A DNA stretch of 64,000 nt, taken from positions 496,001 through 560,000 of the forward strand of contig JARKIP010000194.1 in NCBI GenBank assembly GCA_029990175.1, read 5' to 3'. Shown here piece after piece: positions 13,101 through 24,065 of this stretch. Numbering within the stretch: the first letter of the stretch is position 1; each line of letters opens with the position of its first letter. The DNA is from Petunia secreta. Taxonomy: Eukaryota; Streptophyta; Magnoliopsida; Solanales; Solanaceae. The notes under the pieces were generated by a model, which ran no database searches, was not told the DNA's origin, and saw only the letters and a list, made by a program, of their open reading frames with translations. A program made the translations under genes and the position numbers.

Positions 13101-13862
13101 GCAACACGCCAAGAAGGGCAGCTTTTAACAGTAGGAAACATTGAATTAGATTGGAAGAATCCTGTTTAACCTTTTCTAATTCTGAAATTGCACTCAGTCA
13201 ACATAGTTACCATTCATTCCTTCTCCATAGGTAGGTTTATTTTCACGGTCCCATTTCATCAACACAATCAGAAGCAAAAATATTGTAAACACGCAAGTGA
13301 AAAACGAATGAGTATAGGTTTTGGGGGTTGGACAATGAAGATCACAAGCTCTTCCCAGGCAGCTATATTAATCCCTTTAGTTTAGTGATTCCTCCCAACT
13401 ATCGATTGTCTCACGCTCTAAATCAACGAACCAATCAAAGGCATTTACACACATAAATAACATTTCTAACCATATAATATAGTAGCATTAACAGGCATTT
13501 ATCTTGAAATATCCCACATGAGAATTAAGATAATTAGTTTCAAGAATGAAGATTTATAGGAACAACTTCCTAATCGAATCACCAAAATATATAATTTCAA
13601 GAATCACCAAAATTTCATATAATACACATTTTTTTAAACAAAAGGCATTCAAAAAAATGCACCCAAAAAAAAAAAAAACAGCTCAATCCACAAAACATCT
13701 CGCGCTCACACAGGGTCCAGAAAAGAATGCAAAACAAATAAAAAAAAGATGGGGTACCTCTTCAATACGGGTAAGATTAAGGTGTAACCTGGCATTAATC
13801 CAAGACAACAACTCATTTCTCCCTACAAAATATGCACTATCCATTATTCCTATATTTGCCAT
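10159..13862 (-). CDS. EB1: EB1-family microtubule plus-end-binding protein
   Basis: Eight minus-strand exons join in phase: 13758-13862 (start), 12270-12338, 12094-12180, 11506-11612, 11269-11408, 11120-11196, 10863-10976, 10159-10269 (stop). They give 269 residues, near the usual length for plant EB1 proteins. The N-terminal calponin-homology domain is clear (MANIGIMDSAYFVGRNELLS, then RLVKGRPLDNLEFLQWLKR), followed by a basic Ser-rich linker, an EB1 dimerisation coiled coil (about 175-225, with ILEKERDFYFAKLRDIEILC) and a short acidic tail ending DGSEDD. EB1 proteins track growing microtubule ends and act in cell shape and division. The tail lacks the EEY/F motif of animal EB1 and has no long basic patch, which fits the EB1a/b type better than EB1c. 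All junctions obey GT/AG. Confidence 0.95.
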
Positions 13863-14119
13863 CTTCTTCTTTCAATTGGGGCTAATCCAAGAATTCCTAA
13901 TAAAGCAGATAACAAGAAAGAAAAATAAAGAAAGTTACGTATATAGAATACCAATTTATATGGAGTAGTATAAAAGAAGGGAGGGAGCGTAAAATAAGGG
14001 ATTTTGTATTTCAAATTTAGACTTTCTTTCTTTATAGCCGTTCCGTTTTATTCATTTCGAATTTGTTAGCCTAACCCATATTAAGATATTGTAATTACTT
14101 TAATTATTATAAATAAAGT

Positions 14120-14417
14120 AGGTGTTTGGACGTATATTTTGTTGAAACTATAAAATATAACAGTTACGGTTAATGTGAAAAACAACATTTGAAAGTTGAA
14201 CTTGTAGTATTTGGATATGCATTCATTCATCGCATGCGGGATTTACATTTTCTGTATGATTTGCAGACTATTACAAGTGGAGTTTACATAAAATGCACCC
14301 AAAGATTAGCGGGGATTCCATAGTTAAAAAGAAGAATGTCTAAAAATACATTCATAGCATGAGCAAATAAAGTTATGAATTTCTTTTCTAAATAAAATAT
14401 CTATTGCCAAACAGCTC
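14120..14417. mobile_element. MITE-like element with GTGTTTGG ends
   Basis: The left end reads TAGGTGTTTGGACGT and the right end reads TTGCCAAACAGCTCC, which is its near inverted complement (GGTGTTTGG against CCAAACAGC). Such ends are common in short hAT-like MITEs of Solanaceae. No clear 8-bp target duplication was found, so the boundaries are approximate. Confidence 0.4.
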
Positions 14418-15162
14418 CTTAAGATACAAGCAAGCGTGGGATTTCAATTCTTTCTTCGAGGAAACAATATTTTATACTTGTCTAGTTGTGTAGTAAAGTA
14501 ATTTTTTTTATTAGGGTTAATGGATTATTTAAGGAAAAGAATGGATTGTTGTAGCTTCTAATCTTTCTATACTTGAATTGGGGAAGGTATCGTTTGCTTT
14601 GTTTTGATAAAATAGAAAGACCCACGAGACCGGACTGCAAGAGGGAAGCTTTTTGTCACTTTAAGAGTTTGGTTTTCTGGCATTGCCAATTGGCCATTAC
14701 TTAAAATGGGGTCCCAATTGACTTTGTCACATGCAAATTCCTACTCTCACCGTCCATGATATAGGAAACAATTTATATGCATGGACAAATTAAAGATGAC
14801 TTTCATATTCAGCCAGGGGGGTTATGTTAAAATTTCCTTTTCAAACTGAAAATAAATAAATACTCTTAAGTAGTATAGTACAAGGGGGCAAGGGCCATAT
14901 CATAAATTTCAATTAGGTAAGGATGAAATGTAGGCAATGTTTAGTTTTGTCTTTCCAAATTGTAAAAACAAAGTTAGAGGTACATGGATTGCTTAGTGTA
15001 CCTCTTAGATATTTTGGGGTGGTTATTTCTAACGAGATAATTGGTTTCTGTTAATGTTCATAGGAAGATTAAATTAATGTATATTTATGTCCTTTGACTC
15101 ACAAATATTGTTATAATTGAGATATTCTTGTGTTGCACATCATTTTTAAGATGTGTTCATAT

Positions 15163-15489
15163 GAGGTCATTTTTTAATGAAAATAGATGAGCAAAAAATC
15201 ACTCCTCACGGAAAAGTCACTTATTTTTGTTATTTCAATCAAAAGGTCATTTTGCTTTCTTCTGTATCAAAAAAAGTCATTTATCTTTGATTATTTCACA
15301 CAAAAAGTGACGCAGTTCCAAAATTTGACAAATCTGATCACTTTTTTATTATGCACACCTAAATTTTAAGCCAAAAATAGAAAATATTAGAACTAACACA
15401 TTTAACCACAAAAATTTTCACCACGTGTACCTTTTATCCTTGGTTATGTCTGTTCCCACCTAAAAATATACTATTAGCAAAATGACCTC
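15163..15489. mobile_element. Putative MITE with GAGGTCATTTT inverted repeats
   Basis: The left end is GAGGTCATTTTTTA and the right end is AAAATGACCTC, a perfect 11-bp inverted match about 327 bp apart. The interior is AT-rich and carries repeated words such as AAAAGTCAC and AAAAGGTCATTTT. No target duplication was identified, and no transposase is encoded. Confidence 0.45.
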
Positions 15490-15535
15490 GAATGCAACTT
15501 TTCAAGTTATGAATCAAAAAGTGCTGCCTCTTTGA

Positions 15536-15690
15536 GAAATATCAAAGGGCAAGTGTTGCCTTTGAGAATGTGGAAAGAGATTGTAGGGGCAAGTGTCGTC
15601 CAGGCAACACTTCAAGTTATTTGGGAGAATGTGGGAAAAGATAAAAGGGCAAGTGATGCCTACGCAAGAGGGGGCCAAAGTCAAGTGTTG
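15536..15690. repeat. Short repeats with GGCAAGTG half-palindromes
   Basis: The word GGGCAAGTG occurs three times, each followed by a partly complementary TGCC or TCC, as in GGCAAGTGTTGCC. The copies are spaced roughly 45-60 bp apart and separated by GAGAATGTGG-like words. This looks like a degenerate minisatellite; it has no known function. Confidence 0.5.
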
Positions 15691-16049
15691 GAGGGCGGGA
15701 TGCGAGCGTCATTATAAGATTTTGTAGGGATATTTTCGTTCGGAATTATTTATTAAAGTTAGCGGGGGTAATTCTTACAAAACCACTTTAAATGAGGTCA
15801 ATAAGGCAAGCCACTGCCTATATTGTCATAATTTTTCAATTTATACGTCTTATCCGATTCATAATATCCCTTTTTATTGTAATTAACTTGAAGGTACAGA
15901 GTTGATTTTTAGACCCTCAGGTTTGAAGTAAAGACCTGCAATTTTGAAGTCAACACCCAAAGGTTTGAAGTTAAGAACTAAAGATGTGAAATTCAACCTA
16001 GCGGTTAAAACTAAATAAATTTTAAAATTAACTAAAACTTTTAAATGGT

Positions 16050-16777
16050 GCACTTCTATAGAGTGGTCGTTAGACCGGCTATGTTATATGGGGCAGAGTG
16101 TTGGCCAGTCAAGAAATCTCACGTTTAGAAGATGAATGTAACAGAAATGAGAATGCTTAGATGGATATGCGGGCACACTATGATGGATAAGATTAGGAAT
16201 GAAGTCATTCATGAAAAGGTTGGTGTGGTCCTAGTGGCTGAGAAGATGCGAGAAGCAAGGCTGTGGAGGTTTAGACACGTGAGAAGTAGGAGTGTAGATG
16301 CTCCGGTAAGGAGGTATGAGAGGTTGGCAGTGTTGGGTCTAAAAAGAGGTAGAAGTAGACCGGAGAAGAACTGGACCGAGGTGATTAGACATGACATGAC
16401 CCAGATCAAGATCACCGAGGACACGACCCGAGACAGGAGAATGTGGAGGTCGATGATTATGATAGAAGGTTAGGTAGCAGTCAAGCATCTCTTCACTTAA
16501 TAGATGTAGTATTATGCATTCATAGACTATTCCTATTTTAGTCTTCGCCTTTATCTTATGTTATTATTTGTTTGTTTTGGATATGCTTTAGTTTTGACAT
16601 TCTCTCGGCATGATATCGCTGACTTGATTTTCAAAACTGTTTTTTAATATATCTTTCCTAGCCGAGGGTCTATTGGAAGCAGTCTCTCCACCTTGGTGGG
16701 GGTAAGGTTGTGTACATCTTACCCTTCCCAGACCCCACTTGTGAGATATACTTGGTATATTGTTGTTGTTGTTGTTT
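16050..16777 (+). mobile_element. Truncated LINE (RTE-like): RT C-terminus and (TTG)n tail
   Basis: The plus strand encodes the tail of a plant LINE polyprotein: RPAMLYGAECWPVKKSHV, a stop, then MNVTEMRMLRWICGHTMMDK and onward to RMWRSMIMIEG at 16471. Related lineages carry this segment just after the reverse-transcriptase domain. The copy is 5'-truncated and has an in-frame stop near 16128. The 3' part holds the usual AGTCTCTCCACCTTGGTGGG region and ends in TTG units, as in RTE-type LINEs. It is a dead copy. Confidence 0.8.
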
Positions 16778-16863
16778 AAATGACGCACTTAAAATAGGCT
16801 CTTCGTGCCTTTCCCAAGTAAAAGAAGTAATTGGGCCAGTTTGAAATAGAGGTCCAGCCGGTG

Positions 16864-17476
16864 TAATTTTGATCAGTAGTCATTTTTGGATGTGCTCATT
16901 GAGGACTATTCACCGTTTCAAAATTCATTGAAGAATAGCAAAAAATTCGCGCACACACTTAAGCTCCATTACCGTTGGAAAAATACCCCAGACTAGTCCC
17001 ATAACAAAATACTGGGGCTTTGAAAACCAAGTATTTTGTGATGAGACTGAAGAAGTCCCATAACAAAATAATCCCATAACAAAATAATGTGACTTTGAAA
17101 TAACATGTTCAGAGGTCCCATTATTTTGTTATGAGACTTTATTCCATAACAAAATAATGGGATTTATTCCCATAATAAAGGTCCCATTAAAGGGATAAAT
17201 TCCATTATTTTATTATGGAACTTTATATATAAAGCTTCAGTCCCCATAACAAAATGCTAGAACTTATAACATTTTGTTATGAGACTGAAGTTTTATACCA
17301 AGTTCCATAACAAAATAATGGGGCTTTGAACAAAACTCCAGTATTTTATACTGGGGTTCATTTACTAAAACTTCCCAGTATAAGTACTGAAAGTCTCAAT
17401 ATTTATACTGTGATTTGTCCGGAAGTGGCTAATCTTCAAATAATTTTGCATTACTGGCTAGTATTCATTTAACGCG
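16864..17476. repeat. Self-complementary modular repeat block, copy 1 (partner 62140-62655)
   Basis: The block opens with AGTCATTTTTGGATG and closes with a stretch ending AACGCG, like its partner 45 kb away. Inside, the word CCATAACAAAATA and its reverse complement TATTTTGTTATGG alternate many times, joined by AGTCTCAT/GACTTTAT-type linkers and ACTGGGG words. RNA from either strand would fold into several long hairpins. There is no open frame and no recognisable transposase. Compared with its partner it carries extra internal modules around 17140-17240. Confidence 0.75.
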
Positions 17477-17522
17477 GTCAAAACATGCTACGTGACTAAA
17501 TTTTTACGAGAAAGGAAAGTGC

Positions 17523-17576
17523 GGCCCAAAATATGAAATCCAGTTGTCTGCCTTAAATCTCTTCGCCTAAAACCCT
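17523..17576 (+). promoter_or_regulatory. Site II (GGCCCA) and telobox-like AAACCCT motifs
   Basis: GGCCCA, the complement of a TGGGCC site II element, lies at 17523-17528, and AAACCCT lies at 17570-17576, 109-162 bp before the UTP5-like start codon. In plants this combination is typical of promoters of ribosome-biogenesis and other growth-related genes, which fits the gene. The role here is inferred from sequence alone. Confidence 0.5.
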
Positions 17577-17684
17577 CTCCCTGTTTTCTTCCTGCAGCAC
17601 ACTGGTTAATTTCTTCGCCGCCCAAATAAATATTTTTATTTGTATTGTTATTTTCTGTTGCTTTTTCTCAACAGTATATTTGTG

Positions 17685-20600
17685 ATGGGGAAGGAGAAGC
17701 TAAAGTCGATAGTTACCTCATTTACTGGGGACGGTCAATATCTCGCCATTTTGTCTCCCGATGGAACTATTAGAGTAAGCGCTTTTTACTATTACTTAAC
17801 CTAATTTCACAATAAAAAGACTTTTTGCTTTACTGTGCTTGAGTATAAAGTTCCATAGCACCACATTTTAATGAATTTATGAAATAAGCATTTCCTAATA
17901 TTAAGCTAGTAATCCTTTACCGTTAGCACCCAAAGGTATGGTCTAGTGGTCAATGAAGTGTCTAAACTAGGTGTTCCTTCCCATCCGCCTAAACCTCGGC
18001 GTACTGAGTGGCCTGATATATCTTTTGGTACGAGGTACACCATACCTGGTAGAATAGTCGTGGTGTGTACAAGTTAGCCCAAACACCATTCCTATCTGCA
18101 CAAAAAAAGTTGCTACTCCTTAATGTGTGCATAGGTCATTATATAGTTGTGTGGATAGGTCATTATAGCTATAATGTGTGATTATGTTTGTAAAGCATTA
18201 GATGCATCATTTTATCGTGGCAACATGTCAGATCAGGTTCTTCTACCACGTAAACATGTTTGATATCATTATTTATTTAAAAAAAAGAAGAAAATGAGAG
18301 AAACAATGTTTCCTCTCATCAGAGTTCTCTACGGATACACCTTTTATATTAAAAGCTACTGCATATTGCAAGTTCTTCTAGAAGCGGGACAGTCTATAAG
18401 TGTACATTAGCTTCAGAAAGTAGGTAATAAAGAAGTTCAACAATTATCAGGATTATTCAAGTGTCTGCGTACATTTTTTTCATTTGTGTTATACACCGAT
18501 TCAAGGCTTAGTCAAGTTAATGAAAGTGCCGGTGACGAGTTAGTTGACATGCCAGCATTTGCAATTTTCCATAATTATGACCACTCTAGTACGCAGTGCT
18601 TGCATTTTTTTTTTTTTGTTTTTTCTTATTACATACTTGATGAACAATTGTCGCCTTTCTTCAGGTTTGGAACACAAGTAGTGGAAGCCTATTTTCTCAA
18701 TGGAGACCGGAAAATTCTGGAGACAGTTTTTCTTGCATGGCTTGCTGTCTTGTTGGAAAGAAGGTATGACACAAAAAATGCTTCTGATTGTTTTGATGAT
18801 GGAGTGGTAGAAAGATCAGCCAAAGTTATCAACAGATCTCATCTCTCCACCATTTCTGAAAAATTTAAGATCTTCATACTAAGCTAATGCACGCTTTACG
18901 TCTTTGTAACACTTTAAATTGTGACAACTTCGTTAGATTGTTTTTTTTTAATTATTGCTATGTCGTATGTGTTTGTTTGAATTTTTAGCGCAGAAAAGAA
19001 CAGCGTATTTTAGTAGCCCTTGGTGCAGATGACGGAAGTGTTTTAGCAATTGACGTTGCCACTGAACTAGTAAGGTGGAGAAAAGCTGGAACCCTTCCTA
19101 GGTATGTTATTCTCTTGACGGGGGATAGATTTGCTCTTGGCTTCTTGCATACGATGGAGAAATACTTGTCAGGAAACACTTAGACACTATGAATACCCTT
19201 GCTTTGGATGTCAGCTATGCTGATTAAATTTAAGGCACACTTAAAGCACATCATTTAAGATGTGCGACGTTTTGAGTTATGACATACTAATCGCAAGTCA
19301 TGTAAGATATCACCATGTTATTCAAGTTTAAAAGCTCACTTTTCCATTACATGCAAATATTAGGGATGCGTTATCTACTCCACATTTCTTTTCCCCTATG
19401 AGTAGATCTGTAAAGCCCCTTCCTTATCAAAACATAGATCCATAGGGCCTCCTTTTATCTTTATCTAATGGCATGACTTGTCAATTATGAAACTGGTTGG
19501 TAGTATATCTGATAACTCGTAAATCTTGGAAACCGTCATGTATATTGTATGGTATTTTACCTGGAAACTGACCATGACGGTTTCCATTAAAACCATCTGT
19601 TGCTTAGAGAAATGTCTTTTGTGTATTGTATTCTGTTCATCAAGTGATCTTGTTGATCAGAAGTGTTGGGAAGTTTCCATTCATATGTCAATCCGTACAA
19701 GTTTAAGCACGTAATCCCAATCACTTGGTTTTGCAGTTGCACCATTTAACGTATAATAATTATTTTCCTTAAGACATCTTCATGAATCCCCAAAGCAAAG
19801 CATGCCATTTGTTAAATCTTGGGCCAGTCAACTTCAGTAGATCTGGATGTTGTTCTTATACTACCTAGCAGGGTTTTTGTTATCACAAATAGTAGAAGCG
19901 TGCGAACTGTTGAAGTGACTACTGTGAATGATGGCTGTCTTAGTTATTATTATTATTATTTTTTTGGATGATAAAGCGAAGTAATAATGATGGCTGTCTT
20001 AGTTATCACAAAAAAAGTTAAAAGAGTGTAAATAAGAAATATTTTTCTTTTGAAATGCAGCGGAACTGCTGGTCTGTCTTTTGTGGACAAAGGCCGTAAA
20101 ATTCATGCTGTTGCTGTGAATGGTTTAGGATTTGAGATTAACTCTGATACTGGTGAAGTCATGAAAGAGTTCAAAGTGTCAAGAAAGCCCATTTCTACAG
20201 TAGCTCATTCGAATGGTTAGTACCCAACTTATGTCTAAATTTTCTGTTTTTCTTTACATACTTTTATTTGACATCTTTCTTTTCATTGTGAAGATGAGAA
20301 AATTATAGCTGCAGCCAGTGATAAGTTGCGATTTCTAAGTTCAGAAAGTGGGAAAGAGCTGCTAAAATTTTCTCCTGACTCGGTAAAGTGTCTTAAAATT
20401 TATTTTCATCATGTAATGTTCTTTTGCTGTCTACAAAGATCCATAAACATCAAAAGCTGCTATAACAGGCTGCTGCTCAACACATTTGGCTATCTGATGA
20501 TGCCCGGTTTGCTGTTACCTCCGGATTTGGCGAGAAAAAACTTCAAATTTGGAAACTTGATTTTGGGGGAAAGGCTGCAGATTATGGGCATGCTGTTTCC

Positions 20601-23600
20601 ATGAAACATGCTCCTATTATAGTTGAGTGCAGGAATAATTACAAGGGAGAAGATGGTATGGTTCTCCTTGCCATATCAGAGAAGGGTGTTTGTTATGTTT
20701 GGAACTTTGATTCCGTCACTGATGAAGTTGCCAAGCCAGTCAAGATCACAGTTAAAGCAAGCAATGGGGAAACAGAACAAACAGCTGCAAGAGCTAAAAA
20801 GAATCTTGCACCCGTAATTGCTGCCAAATTATATGCTATGGACAGAGACGCAAATTTGAGAGCTGTGATTGCATATGGCTCTGTTGAATCCCCAGGGTTT
20901 ACATCAATAGACATTTCAAGTCCAGGGGAGGATATCGTCATAGCAGCAGGTGGGAAGACCGAAAAAATGGCTGATGCAGTTCAAGAAAATGGTCATGCCA
21001 GAAAAGGTGTTGTTAATAATGGTTTGTGTTATTTGTTTCCTTGTGAAAATTTAAGGTTGCTTTACGGAAGTCTGTTGAATTGTCATCCCCCTTCCCCTCT
21101 CCCATTTGTACTCCTGGCAGTCAAGTAATGCTGAGCTATATTCTCTTTAACTCGTAATCTTTGCTTGATGTTTTAGATGATTTTATACAGTAACTGTGAG
21201 TGATGTTAAATAGTTTGTAAAATGGCCAATTCGTCTGCAAAAGAGGCCTTCACTCTGATAGCTGGATTTAACAAATATTTTAAAATATCTTGCATTACAC
21301 ACACTGATACATTATGTATATGATAATTCAACATCTTTTTATTTACTGAGAACAGTTTACAGAATGGAATTATCTTTGCTTTCTGTCTTTCTTATTGCCC
21401 TTCCCTTATTTTCAGATGCAGGTATCGAAATGGAAGGTGCTAACTTAATCCAGAAAAGCAAAGTGACGAATAAACGGCCAGCATCTGATCTGGAAGTCAC
21501 TAATGGATTAACCATCACGGATAATGGTATTACATCTTGCATGATTTCCATTTGATCACATTCAAATTCAACATATTTTAGATGCTCTCCAGACCCATAT
21601 TACTCTCTGCGGCACTCTCTTCCTAGTAATCTCCACTACTGATAACTGAACTTTATATCTTTTTTTTTGAAGATGGTAACATTAACTAAAGTTTATATCT
21701 TGGAGAATGAATAAGAATGTCAAAGGAAAATTCAGTATATAGAGAATCTCTACCAGTCTTTAAAAGAAACAGAATCTGTACCAGCCCATTTACTCGATAT
21801 TGCGTCAGATCTTCTGATCTAATAGTCAAGCCAAAGTGTTGACTAGCACAAGGAGAATGACAACGGTAACAGTTTTTATTCATCAAACACCAAGATGGTG
21901 TTGGTATTTATATTCACAAGAGATCAAGAACAGGACCTTTTGTGAACTACAGGGAGTCAAGAAAATCTAACAGACTCTCAGCATCTTCTATACAATTTTC
22001 CTTGCACCAAAAATAAAAAGATAGAATACAATTCAGCGTTATCTGTTGAATTGAGCTGCCCTATCTTCAAAACGCCTGGAATTTCATTCTTTCTGCACAG
22101 TCCACCAAACACATGCGGGGACCATACTCCACCGTTTCTTTTCTCTAATTCTCCCTGATGTATTCTTCCAACATTTGAGCAGTTCACATGTACTTTGTGG
22201 CATGATCCTACTAGCTCCAGCCAGAGACAAGTTGCCACAAAGCCTCAGTAAATTTACAATGCAAAAGTAAATGACTGTTATTCTTCCAACATTATGTGAA
22301 TATCTTGGGGTGGTCAATGTATCTAACCCTGATATTTGCTGATTAAATCAAACACATGTAGTAATATCTGATCTTCAAAGTTGCAATTGGATATGATTGA
22401 AACTTTGTAGAAGTGTTGTAATAATTTAGGCTTCCTAGATGGACGCTGTGTTATGCAGGAGGATATTATGCATGCTTCCAGTAGAAATGTTGAATAGACA
22501 TCGGGAGTTGTTTGAAACTTGGTCAGTCCTTTTACTGTTCAGTAGACAACCTGTCCATTTCCTCTGAAAGGGATCTTTTATATGTTCTTCAGTGTGGTGC
22601 TATTTTGCGTCATCTTTCTGCTATTTCTGTCTATTTAGCATTATGACATGGGGGCATTTGATACTTGTGACTTGGTAGCTCTGCAACCAATGGTCTGGCT
22701 GCTATTCCTGTTTGGTTTTTCTCCAAACAGGCTTGTCCAGGAAGTTGGTGGAACAGTGTTCCGACACCTTCTATAGGAGGATAACCTTTTTGTCTGATGA
22801 TGTATAGGTAATGGTGAACCTATAGATGGAGTTCAGATTGATGATATAAACGAGCCAACAATGGGTGAGAAACTAGCAAGGCTCCATTTGACAGGCAACA
22901 ATGAGGATAAAAGCAATGAGAATCCAGAAGCTCCTCTAACAAAGCCTCCAAGTGCTGATTCAGTTCATGTCCTGCTGAAGCAAGCACTGCATGCGGATGA
23001 TCGGGCACTTTTGATAGATTGCATATACAGACAAGATGAGAAGGTTATGTTTCTACTGAATTATTTCTAGGTTTCTGTCGTATGAATTGATATGTTATTT
23101 CCTAATCAGTGGTATGTGTCTTGACTATGCAGGTCATTGCAAATTCAGTATCTCTTCTAAATCCATCAGATGTTCTCAAGCTTTTACAGTCTCTCTTGTC
23201 AATTATTCAGTCAAGGTAGAGGAGATTGCAAATATAATAATTCTGGACGATCCTTTATACAGTGTTCAATCTAAAATGTGCATTTCACCACTCTTTGGAA
23301 AACCAAGTTCGTTTGCACCAAAGGAATAAATGCTAATCATGATACGAATTACCTGCTTGAAATTGTCACATCTGTCAACATGTCACCAGATTGTTCCAAT
23401 TCAATCAAATATTATGAAACCTTTCGGCCATTAACATTTGCTTGTGCAATTGCCTTCTCTTGAGTCTGCATTGTCAAAGATTTGTCTAGTTAATTTTTGT
23501 GATGGTACTTTTTGCTGACAGGGGTGCTGTATTGGCTTGTGCCCTTCCCTGGCTGCGAAGTTTGCTTCTTCAGCACGCTAGTGGAATAATGTCTCAAGAG

Positions 23601-24065
23601 TCCTCTTTAATTGCACTCAACGCTTTATATCAGGTCAGGGAGTAACTCTTCAGTGTGTTAGAAACTACTGGCGACTGGTTGAATGTATTCAAACTTTGTC
23701 GGTCTTTGTGCAGCTTATTGACGCGAGACTTTCAACTTTCCATCAAGCTCTTCAGCTATCAAGCTCCTTAGAATTGCTTTATGCAGGGGTAAGGGCAATG
23801 CAGAATGGGAATCCCCCATTACGGCCTCCCTCTTAAGCTTCTTTCCAGCGGGATCTTAACAATCTTATTTATGTTTCAGCAGACTATTGATGATGGTGAT
23901 GATGATGATGGTGCCATAGAGCCTGTCATTTATGAAGATAACAGCGAAAGTGATGAGGAGGGTTCTGAAGTTGCTATGGAAACAGAAAGCAACCCAGAAG
24001 TTGACGAACCTGAGGCTTTTAGTGACATTAGTGATCAGGAAATAAGTGATGGCATGAGCGAGTGA
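17685..24065 (+). CDS. UTP5: WD40 and Utp12-domain nucleolar protein (UTP5/WDR43-like)
   Basis: Twelve exons join in phase: 17685-17774, 18665-18763, 18989-19101, 20061-20215, 20294-20382, 20469-21006, 21416-21526, 22808-23043, 23133-23215, 23522-23633, 23714-23788, 23880-24065. They give 628 residues. The N-terminal half is a WD40 propeller (for example YLAILSPDGTIRVWNTSSGS and ARFAVTSGFGEKKLQIWKLD). Residues about 430-560 form the Utp12 helical domain (DSVHVLLKQALHADDRALLI, then LLQHASGIMSQESSLIALNA). The tail is very acidic. UTP5/WDR43 belongs to the t-UTP part of the small-subunit processome in the nucleolus, needed for pre-18S rRNA transcription and processing. The start is the first ATG in the exon and opens MGKEKLKSIV. 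The last intron could splice three bases later, dropping one Gln. Confidence 0.93.
17928..18108 (+). mobile_element. tRNA-derived SINE in the first UTP5 intron
   Basis: TGGTCTAGTGG at 17939-17949 matches a Pol III A box and is followed by GTCAATGAAGTG, as in solanaceous SolS/TS SINEs. The body contains the usual GGTACGAGGTA and GTCGTGGTGTGTACAAG words and ends in an A-rich tail at 18101-18108. The B box region is degenerate, so the copy is probably inactive. Confidence 0.6.

Larger units (their letters stand above)
13863..17684. other. Repeat-rich intergenic region between divergent EB1 and UTP5 genes
   Basis: Both genes start outward from this 3.8-kb stretch, so both promoters lie here. The middle is filled with mobile DNA: a hAT-like MITE (14120-14417), a second inverted-repeat element (15163-15489), palindromic GGCAAGTG repeats (15540-15680), a LINE 3' end (16050-16777) and a self-complementary repeat block (16864-17476). 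No protein gene is supported. Confidence 0.7.

Noticed and set aside
13546..13968. 140-residue plus-strand frame
   Set aside because: It lies antisense to the first EB1 exon and its leader; the EB1 reading is clearly the real one.
15187..15717. Two 60-residue frames that might be a gene
   Set aside because: They fall in an inverted-repeat element and palindromic repeats, and neither resembles a protein.
17939..17949. Pol III A box as a real tRNA gene
   Set aside because: No acceptor-stem pairing and no intact B box follow; the context is a SINE.
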